Shown here piece by piece: positions 1-12,574 of a stretch of DNA of 64,000 nt. A program made the translations under genes and the position numbers. The notes beneath the pieces are model-generated. The model was not told the DNA's origin and did not search any database. It worked only from the letters and a program-made list of their open reading frames with translations. The DNA comes from Allolobophora icterica. Its lineage: Eukaryota; Annelida; Clitellata; Crassiclitellata; Lumbricidae. The stretch's first letter is position 1. Each line of letters opens with the position of its first letter. The stretch spans positions 34,551,603-34,615,602 of the forward strand of contig OY744605.1 of the NCBI GenBank assembly GCA_963556255.1, read 5' to 3'.

Positions 1-1515
1 TGTATTCACAGACCTTTAGGCTTAAGGCCTATAGGCCTAAGTCTATATTTGTCCCTGCAGGTGTATCGGCGACCACAGCGTCCAGCATCCATGTTCATCG
101 TATACAGTATGTCGTATTATTTCATGAGACGAAGATCTTCTAAACGGACGTAATTCGCAGCTGGAATATCAAACACATCAGAGGCCATTAGCAGTGATAC
201 ACGAAGTTGGCTACATTCAGTGCAACATCATACTATAGCTAGGCCTACATCAACTACAGATATATTCATCTGTCAGGGCCGACTTGCTTAAAGGAGAATT
301 GGATTAGCTGCTCAAGCAATTTGGATTTTTTTAAACAGTATACGGAGAAGCAAGCATATTTCAATTTAAAACAGAGCCTGGAAACACACGCAGGAAGATG
401 ATAAAAACCATCTTCGTATAAACTATAGGCCTACCAAAAGAATGATGTACAATAGGCCTAATATACACGAGACGAATTAAGGTCTTCTTTTAACAGGACG
501 TAGAAAGAAGTAGGGGCCTAGCATTTCCTGCAGCCGCAAGGCGTTTCCATGGCGTTTCATTGGCATCGCAATGGTTGTTAACGTTTTAGGGGACGCAACA
601 GATTTGGACCCTCTGTCAAACGACATAATAAAACTGATAGGGAAAAGCTGGTTAGACCTAAAAGTATACATGCAACTGTAAACGTAGCGACCGAATGTCC
701 TCGATCCTGCTAAGAAGTGCATAGGGCCTATATGACCAATATGGCTAACGGGGCCAGTGTGAAAGTTGTTCACTTGTTACACCATGCTTCTATATAAGCC
801 TATTACATAAACACAGAATGAAGGTCGACCGATGTATAAAAGTATTATCTGGTCCTCTGTGCAGGTAAAATTTTATCCATGCATGATGCATCCAGTTCCA
901 AAGGTCGCAGAGTGTAGTGAATTTGAGCCACTTTTGGTGCGCACCCTCACAATGTTTCGCCACCTCTGGTGTAGGATTTGTGGGTGGTACCGTTTTTCAA
1001 TTTGGGCTGAATAAGCAAGATGGTGATGATAATGGTGACGAGTATGAAATGGTGGCGGGTGTTTTGACGATGACGTAATACGTATGCCTAAAATGATTAT
1101 ATGTATGTAGGCCTATATATGCATGCATGCAGGCGGGCGTGCATGAATGCATACGTAGTACATACAGTGAATTGCATCAACATGCATTGTCCTTCAGACC
1201 TCTCAGCCCTCTCACATTCGTCAGCTGTTCACCTACTATCCAACCGCCCAGAGCTACTTCTCCACGTCTTTCTCTATCGCGGCATCCGGTCACCTCCTCT
1301 CAAACATTCTGCCACTGCTCCTTAATCTACGCTGTGTTGAAGGCAACATGTAAACCGGAACAATGGGGCGATGTAAATGACTGTGTATGTAAGAAGATCG
1401 TGTTCTTTTTGGGTTGGACTACTACTGTAGTTGATGACGACGATGACAACGACGAGTATGATGATTCTATTGACGACGACACCGATGATGATGACGCAAA
1501 CTGTGCTTGAGTAGT

Positions 1516-1555
<40 letters not shown>

Positions 1556-2582
1556 CATTCGCATCTTTTGGGGCTGTTGTAAAGATGCACTTGATGTTAA
1601 TCTCGTCGAAGAGTCCGTCTGCGTTGAGGCGTCTGCTTTCTGCAACAATCAACAGACTGTTATTTTGGATGCGAATTTAGGACTAGCACAACGCACAGCC
1701 ATTCGCTAGGTGGCGCTACAATCCGTAGCTGTCGTAACCTAACTCCGTGACAGCTGCCACTGCAAGCTGTTAACGAATGACGACGATTCGACTGTTACTT
1801 CGTGGTAACGTTAGAATATTCAAGCAAGACAATAAATGATATCGCTCCATGCCAAGCAAAGATATGATATCCAGTTTCAAGCTTACAATGTCCGCGTGGC
1901 CTCGGAAAGAGTAGGCTTACTTGAGGATGTAGTTGAAAGAAGGAAATGCGATGTCCCTACCCAACATGCACACATGGAGCCCATTTTCCAAATGAGACCC
2001 GCAGAGCCCGCGTGGTCCCATCTTACATCCATTTAAATGCTGGTAGAGGGTTCTTGTTCTCATGGCACCTGAAAATTAATGTCTAAACCTTTTAAATTAG
2101 GTTTCTTTAATGTGCCGCAGCTCGTCTAGAAGTTCGTCGTTTGCTGCCCGATGCTAGGCCTAGGCCTATACAGTTATCTAGATTTTAGGCCTAGGCCTAG
2201 GGGCCTATATGGAAAATGGTTGGTTGCACTTGACCATTTTCTAAAACTGTGTCAGATGACCAGAATTTGCCATTGTAGATAAGTTGAATTGCGCCTATAA
2301 GAAGCACGTGAGTTTGCGAAATTATTTAGGCCTAAAACGAGGAAATGAAAAGCAGTTTGATGTCCAAGTAAAGTATAGGCCCTCTACTGTACATGATTAT
2401 CTTTCTGGTCTGAATTAGGACAAGGCTTAGCTTAGGCCTATTGCTAGCTAGATAGATAATTTGTTATTGTTTATTAAGTGGCTACGTAGCATAATTATGC
2501 TAAACAAAGGCCGATCAAGAATTATGGTAATTGGTGGCCATCTTTAAAGTAATCCAGCCCATACGTTTCTTATATCAGCCTA
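1..2582. other. Gene-free stretch rich in GGCCTA words
   Basis: No convincing exon, domain or RNA gene is visible. The words AGGCCTA and TAGGCCTA (a palindrome with a StuI core) recur many times, often as clusters such as around 2155-2205. Short open frames at 832-1014 and 1127-1510 have no recognisable motif; the Asp-rich end of the second is only a GAT/GAC-rich low-complexity tract at about 1430-1495. Confidence 0.6.
1511..1550. repeat. (CAG/AGC)n microsatellite
   Basis: A run of about a dozen AGC triplets preceded by two AGT triplets. Open frames through it on either strand are simple translations of the repeat and I do not regard them as genes. Confidence 0.95.
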
Positions 2583-2717
2583 CATAGGCGTAGACTCGGG
2601 GAGGGGCAGCCAGGGCACGTGCCCCCCTAATAATTGAGATGGACTGTACACCAGTGCCACAAGTGTAGAATGAATAACCAAATGCCCCTCAATATTTTGG
2701 ACAAGTTTACGCCTGTG
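2583..2717. mobile_element. hAT-like MITE, family 1 copy A (135 bp)
   Basis: Imperfect terminal inverted repeats CATAGGCGTAGACT (left) and CACAGGCGTAAACT (right, reverse complement). It is flanked by a perfect 8-bp direct repeat TCAGCCTA at 2575-2582 and 2718-2725. The size, TIRs and 8-bp duplication fit a non-autonomous hAT element. A second copy lies at 5554-5697. There is no coding capacity. Confidence 0.9.
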
Positions 2718-3867
2718 TCAGCCTACACGGGCCTTTGTCGATGGAAAATGGTGGCCTGGCACCAGACACTTTTCAATTTAAGACCACTGCAGCGCCTTCA
2801 CTTCGAATTACCAGAAAATCTACTCTTATCAACGACGAGGCTACCGTATTCTACCTCGTATGTTGCATTAAATAATTTCATCATGGATCTGAATCAAATC
2901 CGGAGAATTTTCTAAATCTAATCTGAGATGATATAACCAAGGAGGCCTAGTCCAGGAATCCAATTCTTATATCGGACCTTATAGCTTTGTCAAGATCGGA
3001 TGTAATGATGTGCACAACTTCAACCTTAATCATGGGGTGCCTTCCTCTGGGGTGTGTCTGGCCACTGCATTCAGAAGTAAATCTCTGAACAAGATGCTCA
3101 AGGCATTGGAAAAGTCTAAATTTTGAGTATATACTTAATATTATTTTGCACCTGCTAAAGATTCCTTTGCCTCCTAAATGATGGGATCAACATGGGCGCC
3201 AGCAGAAATTTTGCAAGGGGTCAAACGATGTAGCACAGAAAAGCATGCGTATAATTCTATGGCAAAGTTAGTACAACTCACTATTAACAAGATGCTCTTG
3301 TTGGTGTCCGGTATATAATAGAAAGCCTAATAGCACGAAACTATTATGTCCGCATGCTCTTAACAGATATTTAATGCATCTCAGCGTCGCGCATTTGTGT
3401 TAAAGTTGACACTATGAAATAATAGGCCTACTGTAAAAGTAAAAGTATACAGTGTCTATACGGTATAGATAATATAATCTACATTAGGAATTAAATCTTT
3501 ACGACTACTCCTCGTGCTTTGAAAGGCTTGGTTTATTGTAGCTGCTCCAACTGGCTCACATTCCATAGCATTACATGGATCCGCTTAGCCCGAGACTAAT
3601 ACTAAACACTTCTTATTAGGATTAGCTTCCTTAGATTTACAAAGGGACTGGTGTCTAAAAGTTGCAGGGGTGAGCGTGCAGTCGACCCGTTAGACACTCG
3701 CTTTGCGGTCGTCTTCCTAATTTCCAGCCTTCGTCAGCAGGCGTGAATTTTTAGGCTTCATCATCAAGCTGAAAGCGCCAACAGTCACTGGAATTGAAGC
3801 TCGAGCGTGTCGTGGTGTCTATCCGAGTATTAAAATACGCCAAGCGGCTGAAATACGCAGCTATAGG
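2718..3867. other. Gene-free stretch
   Basis: Mixed-composition non-coding DNA. The open frame that crosses 2634-2915 overlaps the MITE and has no recognisable domain. At about 3193 a lone CATGGGCGCCAGCAG resembles a transposon end, but no matching right end is visible nearby. Confidence 0.5.
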
Positions 3868-4010
3868 CAGGGTGAGAATTGTCGGGGGGTTGGGAGGGTT
3901 TAACCCCCCAGTCTTTCTTAGGACCCCACAGTAAAGTCTTCATTGCACACCCCAACTCCACGTAAATCAAAGTCTAACCCCCCAGTCTTTTTTCTACAAT
4001 TCTCATACTG
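3868..4010. mobile_element. Probable MITE (143 bp)
   Basis: Termini CAGGGTGAGAATTGT and, on the other side, CAGTATGAGAATTGT (reverse complement) form an imperfect inverted repeat around a C/G-run-rich interior. The flanking 8-mers GCTATAGG and CATCTAGG agree at only 5 of 8 positions, so the target duplication is weak. It fits an old hAT-like MITE. Confidence 0.6.
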
Positions 4011-4744
4011 CATCTAGGTCTACATGGGGCTTGTTTGATGATCCCCATACTTGAAGCGTGCATCAAAAACACGCATAACTTAATCAAGCCTTATGCCAAA
4101 CCGGGGACTCCTTTGTCAAACCCACTGCCACTCAGCGATAGGCTATAATTTGTCATTGTTATGATGCCGTTGACTGAGTCTAGTTTATATGTCCCCTACC
4201 CCGTATTAAAAGTATGAGCAAAGTATACACAGTTAATGCTGAAATCTATCCAGGCTGTCAGTAATAATCATCAGTCACGCTTGGGGAATAGACGCTGCAT
4301 GCTTGTAAGAATTAGTAAGCAAGCACAACCAGATGTCAGTTAACTTATTTTAATTATTTTAATTACTGTACATTTAAAATTTTACACGCTAGGATTGAAT
4401 ATTTAGGGTCAAGTGCCACTTTGCCCCAAGGTACGGGCCCCATGGGCATCACCATCGATAAGCAGCCGTTAAATGGACATGGCACCAATGGTGAATTAAG
4501 AAGTCCATAAAGTCAATGTGGAGTGGGGAGCAGAGCAAAGTCAAAAGTTGCAGAAGCAGAAGCAAAAGAGAACGTTAGGGTTCCGGTTAAATTAGTGACA
4601 GGATCGAAAAATACTATACGTTAGGTGACACGTACTATAGTATACGGGTAAATCTCTGGAATGATGTCAGAAGCAGCCGGTGACATACATATAAATAAAC
4701 ACTGGAGAAAAGTAGTCTCCATATCACCTCATCTCATTTTATCT
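4011..4744. other. Gene-free stretch
   Basis: No repeat with visible ends and no coding signal recognised. Confidence 0.4.
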
Positions 4745-5032
<288 letters not shown>

Positions 5033-5553
5033 AATCCTAAGTTATTTTTATACCTGAGATTACATGGTTCGTCATGATATAACAAGTAAGAATAACAGCA
5101 TAATTATAATATATCTGTGATTATCTCCAATTAGGTCTCCAAATGTGCCTAAAGGGAAGGCGTACAAGCCCCCCATGCAACAATATAGGGCCTATGCTAT
5201 ATAATTGTAAACATTATAATTTACTGCTCATAATGCCATGCAGTGAGCCTAATTGAATAAAATGCTTGAGGGCTTTGAGGCTACAAAGTGAAACGTTTTA
5301 CGACCCTTTAAATGGTATTTTGTGTCAAACTGAACCGGTTGAGACCTATAGGGGCCTATGAGTTACCACCTATAGAGGTCTTATCCTTTATTCAACGAAC
5401 CGTTTCTACCGACAGAGGTCAGAGGTCTTGACCTTCAGCATCCGCATTCATCCGAGAATTTATGGTAGGCCTATACTTCTTGAAACTCTGTCCACCAACA
5501 GAAGCCGCTTGGTCTTTGCACGTGGTTTCAGTCAGATATGTGGAGGATGCAGG
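5033..5553. other. Gene-free stretch
   Basis: No recognisable feature apart from scattered GGCCTA words. Confidence 0.4.
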
Positions 5554-5697
5554 CATAGGCATAGACTATGGGGCAGCCGGGGCACGTGTCCCCCAATAAT
5601 TAAGATGGACTGTACACCAATGCAACAAGTGTAGAATGAACAGCCAAATTCCCCCCCCCCCTAATAGGCCCCTATTTTGGACAAGTTTACGCCAGTG
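5554..5697. mobile_element. hAT-like MITE, family 1 copy B (144 bp)
   Basis: The termini and interior match the element at 2583-2717, including GATGGACTGTACACCA and TTTTGGACAAGTTTACGCC. It differs mainly by an expanded C-run near 5650. It is flanked by a perfect 8-bp duplication GATGCAGG (5546-5553 and 5698-5705). Two copies with different target duplications show that this family moved as a unit. Confidence 0.92.
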
Positions 5698-8417
5698 GAT
5701 GCAGGATGTCCATGGACTGAACTCGGTAACTTCTCACCAGTTTTGACCCGTGTCCGACATCACATGGACGTTACCCTTCATACTTGCGGCGGATCATCCT
5801 AGACCTGTCCATCATTAAGTGTCGTTCACTCATAGTCTGTTTAGATCATCCGTTGACTTTGACTACACAAACACAAACATTGACCTATAGGGCCTATCAT
5901 ATCTCTTCATATCCTGCTCTAGCCTACCGGTCACACGCAAGTAGCATTTCAGAAGATGGGATTCGCTGGACTGCAGGGCCTAACAGTCGATTCTATCTGC
6001 CGAGGCTGATCTCTAATCAGCTCATGTAAACGAATGTCATCATGCAGGCCTAGGCTAATTGACGATAATTTATTTTGCTCAATGCAGCTGTCTACACAAA
6101 CAGCAGTCGAATGCATAAACGGGGTTAATTGGCAAATACAAACTAACTTCTCAATAGGACATAGGCCTACACATAGTTATATATATATAGGCCCTGTATA
6201 TAACTAGGCTATATATAGCCTATTTATTGAATCCTTGAATCGGCCGCTATATTGGCAGATTCTTAACATCCTACTAGATATATGGGTTGACAGGTTCAGT
6301 CAGTGTGCGACCCAAGCGAAATATAAGCCTACGTAACACGTAGGCGTATACGATCGCCTAGGTTCTAGCTATCCTGTAAAGGTGTCGACGGGACAGAAGG
6401 GAAATGTCCCGCCCAATGTTTAAGTTTAAAGGGGACACAAACTGTCATATCCCTAAACATTTCCGCACTTTGCATCCGTCAGTCAGTGCTTTCTTTTCTT
6501 AACTAAACTAGCTTACTTTTGCCCTTAATAAGAAATCAGTAACAACAATAATACTTATTACTGTAATGAAATGTGGCTTGAAACATCAAATTACCCTAGC
6601 TAAACTAATATTTATGGAGGGTTGGTAAATGAGGAAAGAATATGTTTCCTTCAATGTTTGGGAACGGATGGACGTCATATGGTGCATTGGCAGGTTTGCG
6701 ATAATTTAGCAATATAGGGGGCCTACAATCAGCGCAAAACTAGACACTATAGGGACCTATAATGCTTAGACACTGCAGGAATATTGACAACAAGTTGGCA
6801 GAGTTATATTCACATGAATTAGTTAGTCAGATAGTCAGTCAGGTGCGTCAACGTATAGAGTTCGTTACACTTGAATGTCCATAACTTATGTAATTAATAG
6901 GCATAGTTTACGTTAATCTAGTGTAACCCAATTCTAATCTAGTACCAATTAACCTTAAAGTGTGCACGAGAGTTAGCCTATACATATAGAGCTTACATTA
7001 AAAGTAGCCTACTATAGGCTCGAAATGAAGTCTTCAGGTTTAAACAATAATTTTCATGCATTAGCGTGTCTCCGGTGCCTACTTGTAAACGGATTTACAT
7101 TTTTAAGTGTTGCATTTGCATAGAATGAAAGTGTCCCTATAGACATCCACAGACTTAAAATCCTAGACTGTCATCGAGAGGTCGATACTTAGAAACACGT
7201 GACCGCCAGAGGTGACCCAGTCGTTTGCAGATGCCAGTCGCATGTACTACAGAAAACAAAACCAAACTTCAGGATTCCACTTACGCAATGGAAGAAGAGC
7301 AATCGTCCTTTAAGCAAAGCATACGAGTCATGCAGTCATCGGTATGAAATGTCAGCAAAGGCAGTGCAGTCATCGTTTATAACAATAGAACAACAGAATG
7401 CAATTTTCGGATTGCAAGTGAAGAAATCTGGGACTTTCTTGGGTAATATAGAAGGCTGTATGAGCAATGATGGATTTTGTGGGTGCATCAACCATATCCT
7501 TCGAAAGCGGAAAACAGGAGGAAACGTCAATTAAAATTTTAATCTTGCCCTTGTTGGTTTTCTTTGAAGCAACTGCCATATTTCAAACCTTACTCCAAAC
7601 AAACCCTTAATTTTATTGGAGGGCTATACTTTTGTAGTACATTGGCATCATAAAACCTGTCTCTACTTTTATAATCATTTTCAACGTACGGCAACCTTGC
7701 TCTTATTATCCTTATAACCGAGATAATGACATCATGCAACGAAGCCGTTATAGGCCTATAGGGCCTACGTATCTACAGGCTACGTACGGCTCGATATAAA
7801 CTTTCTAGCTCACTACTTAATTAATTTTATATGAAACAGAAAGTAAGCACGTGCTATTCTGTTGTTTGAGTAAAAACATGTTCATGTATGGGTATAGACT
7901 TGATGCTCTTTCGTGATATTCACGAACAGACATAGGGGCCATAAACCCCTATTAAACATAGGCCTACATCATCGGCCAATTCCTGGGCCATTTTCCCAGC
8001 TGAGGCCTATAAGCATACCTAGACTACAAGTAGGCCTATACAGATTACAGAGGCGTACATCCAACGGCACCTGTCCAACCCAGTGTTTAGCATGTGTGAA
8101 CACAAATGATTATGCCCCCAAATATTTATGTCTTGCATCAGCAGGCCACATATGTCAAGTGTGGCTCAGCTAGTTGTCCTTGAAACGTGAAGTGAGCGAA
8201 TTCCTCTCAGAGGTTGGCCCTGAAATTAGCGCGCTGCTGATGACCCACTTGAGACCTGTCATGCACTTACTCCAGTGCCTGGACTGCCTGCAACGATCCT
8301 CTCAAGACCGGTTTTTATGCAGCGATTATAAGCGCCATCGCTCTCAGAGGCACAGTTGCAGACTCTGCTGCGGACACACAAAGGTCGTTCCTTCCATATG
8401 CCTAGACGGTTGCCCCT
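5698..8417. other. Gene-free stretch rich in GGCCTA words
   Basis: Open frames such as 7199-7534 (+) and its antisense shadows contain no motif I recognise. TAGGCCTA-type words recur (for example near 6160, 7750 and 7960). No transposon ends could be paired here. Confidence 0.4.
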
Positions 8418-8602
8418 CAGGGACGTATCTAGCGTTGGGCTTGGGGGGCTTAAGCCCCCCCCCCCCAAACGAAGTTGAAGCCCCCCCCCCAAACAAGTCA
8501 AGCCGTTGTATGCTTACGGCTAAAATTCGTATGAACACTGTATAAATGTTGCCATGTTCAAGGCTTAAGCCCCCCAAACGAAAAAGGCTAGTTACGTGCC
8601 TG
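8418..8602. mobile_element. hAT-like MITE (185 bp)
   Basis: Left end CAGGGACGTATCTAGC and right end (reverse complement) CAGGCACGTAACTAGCC are inverted repeats. Just inside, both ends carry GGGGGGCTTAAGCC-type sequence. It is flanked by a perfect 8-bp duplication TTGCCCCT at 8410-8417 and 8603-8610. Short open frames across it arise from its C/G runs. Confidence 0.93.
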
Positions 8603-9065
8603 TTGCCCCTACTCTAACTTTTAAATCCAGAGGATCACGTGAGCGATCACTTCTTTTTGGACGAAAAACAAAATATTACAATGTAATACATTACAAAAAA
8701 ATACAGCACACATCGAAGAAGGCTGTAAAGGAACTCCTAAATCTTATTAGAGCAAATGGGAGTGATTTATCCTATTATTGTAGCAAATCCTTCAGATCTG
8801 AGATTTCCTTCAGAGGCGGCGCCAGGATTTCAAATTTTGGGCTGCAGCCATAAGCCCTTCCCTTTATCCCTCCCCTCTGCCCCTCCCCTTCCCCATGCCT
8901 GTAGGTGCGTTTTAGCAAACATCCAGTGAAACAACGGTATTTGTATGCCCGGCAACTGCTTTAGTAGTATATTATATTAGTATAATTTTCCTAGTCGTAG
9001 TCAGTTTTTAGCAACTGCGTTCAAGTTCAAGCGTTGCCTACTGTTAGTCGTAGAGCAGAGGCAGT
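8603..9065. other. Gene-free stretch with a lone hAT-type end
   Basis: Position 8811 begins CAGAGGCGGCGCCAGG, a typical hAT-like left terminus. The only matching right terminus (ending at 11440) lacks a matching target duplication, so I do not call an element. Nothing else is recognised. Confidence 0.4.
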
Positions 9066-9359
9066 CAGAGGCGTAACTTTGGTCTAGAAAGTGGGGGGGG
9101 GGTACCAAATTTCGCGTCGTTACCCCTTTAAGATTGTTTCCCTTCGGGACTGTCAAGAATAATTATAATGGCGCCCAATGAATCTATATTTGTCGCCATT
9201 AATGCGCAATGCCGAATAATAATGATAGTGATGACAATGCTGATAATGATAATAGCAATAAAAATAAATATAATAATAATGATAATAAGCGTATTGATAA
9301 ATATAATAACAATAATAATTATATAATAATGACAATAAAATAATAATTTAAAATTACTT

Positions 9360-10240
9360 ACAATAGACGCGTTTCATTATTGGAGACGTAAGTTGATCAT
9401 AATTGAAGTGACGTAACAATAGGCTTTAATTCCCTAGATTTAAACGTAATAATAGACTTTTTATAACTGAAGTGACGTAAGCACGGCCTTTATTCTCTAA
9501 ATCTAAAATTATAATCAATAGACGTGTTTCACAATTGAAATAACCTGACAATAGGCCTTTATTATCTAAATTTAAACTTAATAACATTAATACACTTTTT
9601 CATAATTGAAGTGACGTAACAAAGACTTCAATTGTTCTCTAAATTTAAAATTACTAGTAATTAGGGGGCCTAGGCTATAGACGTGTTCCATTATCGAAAT
9701 GACGTAGGTTATTCTCTAACTTTAAACTTATTAACAATAGACTTTTTAAGTCAAGTAACGTAACCAAGGCCTTTATTTTCTAAATCCGAGATTAGAATGA
9801 TAGACGCTTTAGCAGTTGGAATGACGTAACAATAAGGGGCCGTCCACATATTACGTACGCAATTGGAATGACGTAATAATAAGACTCTATTTTCTAAATT
9901 TAAGGTTAATAACAGTAGATCGACTTTTCATAGCTGAAGTGACGTAACAAAGGCCTTTATTTTTTAAATGTAAACTTATAATGACAATACACTTTCGATA
10001 ATTGAAGTGGTGACGTAACAAAGGCCTTTATTGTATAGCCTAAATCTAAAAATGTAATAGGCCTAATGTGTTTCACAATTGAAGTGACGTAATAATAGGC
10101 CTCTGGTTTTAAAATTAAAACAATCAACGTGTTTCATAATTATAGTGACGCAAAAAGGGCCTTTATTCTTAAAATTTAAATCTAGGCTACTAACAAAAAC
10201 GTATTTGATGACTGAAATGATGTAACAATGGGCCTTTATT
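9360..10240. repeat. Minisatellite (~65-75 bp period) with TGACGTAA motif
   Basis: About a dozen diverged units share the order: AGACGTGTTTCATAATTGAA, then GTGACGTAACAA, then GGCCTTTATT, then CTAAATTTAAA. TGACGTAA occurs intact at about eight positions (near 9409, 9471, 9612, 9821, 9869, 9943, 10011, 10084). Degenerate versions appear near 9700, 9756, 10145 and 10218. TGACGTAA resembles a CREB/ATF or PAR-bZIP half-palindrome site; whether it is bound is unknown. Confidence 0.85.
9836..9862. mobile_element. Solo end of Harbinger-like MITE
   Basis: A short insertion in one minisatellite unit reads GGGGCCGTCCACATATTACG and is preceded by TAA. It closely matches the terminus of the element at 40983-41401. 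No opposite end follows, so it looks like a terminal remnant. Confidence 0.5.
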
Positions 10241-10365
10241 CCAGGGGCATAACTTTGATCTAGAAAGTGGGGGATACAAAATTTTCGCATTTTTAGCTTC
10301 GCGATTGTTAACTTATTACAATGGCATCGTTTGTATTACAAGCATAATAATAATTATAGGCTTAC

Positions 10366-10427
10366 GATGATGATGATGATGATGATGATGATGAATAATG
10401 ATGATGATGATGATGATGATGATGATA
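10366..10427. repeat. (GAT)n microsatellite
   Basis: A run of about twenty GAT triplets with one AAT interruption near 10394, inside the larger hAT-like element. Confidence 0.95.
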
Positions 10428-11065
10428 ATACTAATACCGAATAGCGACAATAATAATAACAATGAGAGTGATGATGATGGTGATCACACTAATGATAATG
10501 CTCGGTAATTGTTTTGAATCTTGAGGGCTTCCTCAGATAAAATAATGGGCAAAAACAATTGGTATGAAAAGTGGGGGTACGGTACCCTCCAGTCCAAAAA
10601 GTGGGGGTACGGGTACCCCTCGTACCTCCCGTAAATTACGCCTATGGAGTCAGTCTTGTCACCCTCGTCGAATTTGTCAATTACGAAAAGCGAAAGCGGA
10701 GCAGAAATTGGCACCCCCACTTTTTAGACCAAAGTTACGCCTCTGTGCGCAATTTATCCTGCAGCATCGTGGATCGCAGATACGATTAGATATGCTTCAC
10801 GACAGAAAATTAATGATCGCAGTCATAATAGAGTCGCATTCGGCGCTTGTGACTGGGACAGACAGTGATAGCGATCTGAAGCATGCGCCATTAAGTCTCT
10901 TTAAAACCTGCCATTCAATCAGCTTCAGTACTTCTGCTAAGTAAGAATTTCATCGCTCCAAACGACTTACCGTAATTTCCGTTTAAAAAACGCCTCCGGC
11001 CTACAGGCACCTTAAAAATCAAAATAGGCCCGGTCCATGATAATCAAGTATTATATTTGCCTCAC

Positions 11066-11271
11066 CATAGGCGTAATTTGTGGGGGTACGAGTGATGTAC
11101 CCCCACGGATTTACCCCCACTTTTTGGACTGGGGATACCGTATCCCCCACTTTTTGAACAATGCCAATCAATATTTTATTATTGTGCCTTCCTAGAGATC
11201 GCAGAATTCATCTTGCTTCGTGTACGTAAGAAGTTGGTACCCCCACTTTTTAGACCAAAGTTACGCCCCTG
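11066..11271. mobile_element. hAT-like MITE (206 bp)
   Basis: Left end CATAGGCGTAATTTG and right end (reverse complement) CAGGGGCGTAACTTTGG. Multiple GTGGGGGTAC-type words lie near both ends. It is flanked by a perfect 8-bp duplication TGCCTCAC (11058-11065 and 11272-11279). Its left ~100 bp is an inverted relative of 10558-10650, so it belongs to the family of the 9066-10646 element. Confidence 0.92.
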
Positions 11272-11505
11272 TGCCTCACTGCCTGAGGTAGTTGACTGCG
11301 CTGCAGTTGGTCATTTTATACTTTTCTAGTTTGCTTATTATGAAGTAAGCAGTGGCAGAGATTTCCCCCTTTTTGCTTTGAGGGGGGCTGAGCCACATTT
11401 AGGGGCTAAGCCCCCTAGCCCGCTCCTGGCGCCGCCACTGACTTATGCCCCCTATCATATTTTCATTTTCATTAAATAAGGCTGCTGAAGACGTACTAGA
11501 ACTGC

Positions 11506-12171
11506 CAGTGGCGGCGATCTTGTCTGAGAGGTTGGGGGGGGGGGACAAAATCGGCCACAATCTCGTCGAAGACCGGTTTTTAAAATCTTGTCCCAAAAAA
11601 TAAAAATTTTCTGCCACTTAATCTCCAAAAAATTTCGCTTTCATCTCAGAAAAAAGTAAAAAGTTGATGACTTTTTTATAGTCATTAGCCTCTTTTTACT
11701 ATTTTTTCCAAGTGGTAACTTTTTTCGTCCATAGACTTTTTCCACGATCTCATCTTCCAAAAATCCTAAAAAATTTCAATCTCATCTTCAAAAAAAGTTG
11801 ATGACCTTTTTTTTAGTCCTCCACCTACTTTCGTGACTTTTCCATGCCTTTTCAAAATAACTCACGACTTTTTTAGCTATTCGTTTCCACAGAATTTTTC
11901 ACCTTTTTTTCCTTCTCTTCCTTTTCCCTTCGCTTACACAATTTCATAATTTCATAACTTTTTTCTTCAAATTTTGGGGGGACACTTCTGCTCAAAACAA
12001 CTTTTCTGGTCAAAAAGGCACTCAAAACTCATTTTCGCCCTCACACACAATTGCATTTCTTGACCTTTTTTGATGCATCTTCAAAATTTGGGGGGTCCGA
12101 TGTATGGCGTGACCCCCACTCTTAAAGGTGGAGGGTCTTGTCCCCCTCGACCCCCTAGATCGCCGCCCACG
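11506..12171. mobile_element. Probable hAT-like element (666 bp)
   Basis: Left end CAGTGGCGGCGATCTTG and right end (reverse complement) CGTGGGCGGCGATCTAG are inverted. Flanking 8-mers AGAACTGC and AGTACAGC agree at 6 of 8. The interior is T-rich with repeated AAAAAGTTGATGACTTTTTT-like segments and no coding potential. Confidence 0.65.
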
Positions 12172-12574
12172 AGTACAGCGAAATGTCTAGTTAAAACTGC
12201 GGATACAACGACGCACCGTTCGGTTAAGCTCGCCATCGTTAAGGTAAGAACGTTGTACGACGGCAAAGTAGGCCTACATACATATGTATCATGTAGAGGC
12301 CTAAGGGAAACGGTAGCAGATTGTGGTACACGGTAGCCGATTGATTATAAAGCTGGTCTTGTAACGCGTGGAGTACGGGCAGAGCGTGACTTTGCCCCAC
12401 AAGGTGGTGGTGACAATTTCTTCCTGCCTTCCTCCCGTCGCAAATTTATGCAACATCAAACAGTAAGTAAGCTCAAGTGAAGGCACCTATCATCATTGCG
12501 ATAGTTAGGCCCTATTGATAGAAGACGATGAGAAGAGCAGCCCCCGAGGCAGCATGGGTATAATTATTAGCATT

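Larger units (their letters stand above)
9066..10646. mobile_element. hAT-like element carrying a minisatellite (1.58 kb)
   Basis: The left end CAGAGGCGTAACTTTGG and the right end (reverse complement) CATAGGCGTAATTTACGG form an imperfect inverted repeat. The flanking 8-mers GAGGCAGT (9058-9065) and GAGTCAGT (10647-10654) agree at 7 of 8. The interior has no transposase-like frame. It is made of AAT/GAT microsatellites and a ~70-bp tandem array. A second internal left-type end at 10242 (CAGGGGCATAACTTTG) suggests a nested or rearranged relative. Confidence 0.7.

Noticed and set aside
11350..11440. 91-bp MITE between CAGTGGCAGAG and CCTGGCGCCGCCACTG
   Set aside because: The termini match only over the first bases and the flanking 8-mers (GAAGTAAG, ACTTATGC) are not direct repeats.
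8811..11440. Large hAT element from CAGAGGCGGCGCCAGG to CCTGGCGCCGCCACTG
   Set aside because: The ends are complementary, but the flanking 8-mers (ATTTCCTT, ACTTATGC) differ, and independent elements with their own duplications lie between.
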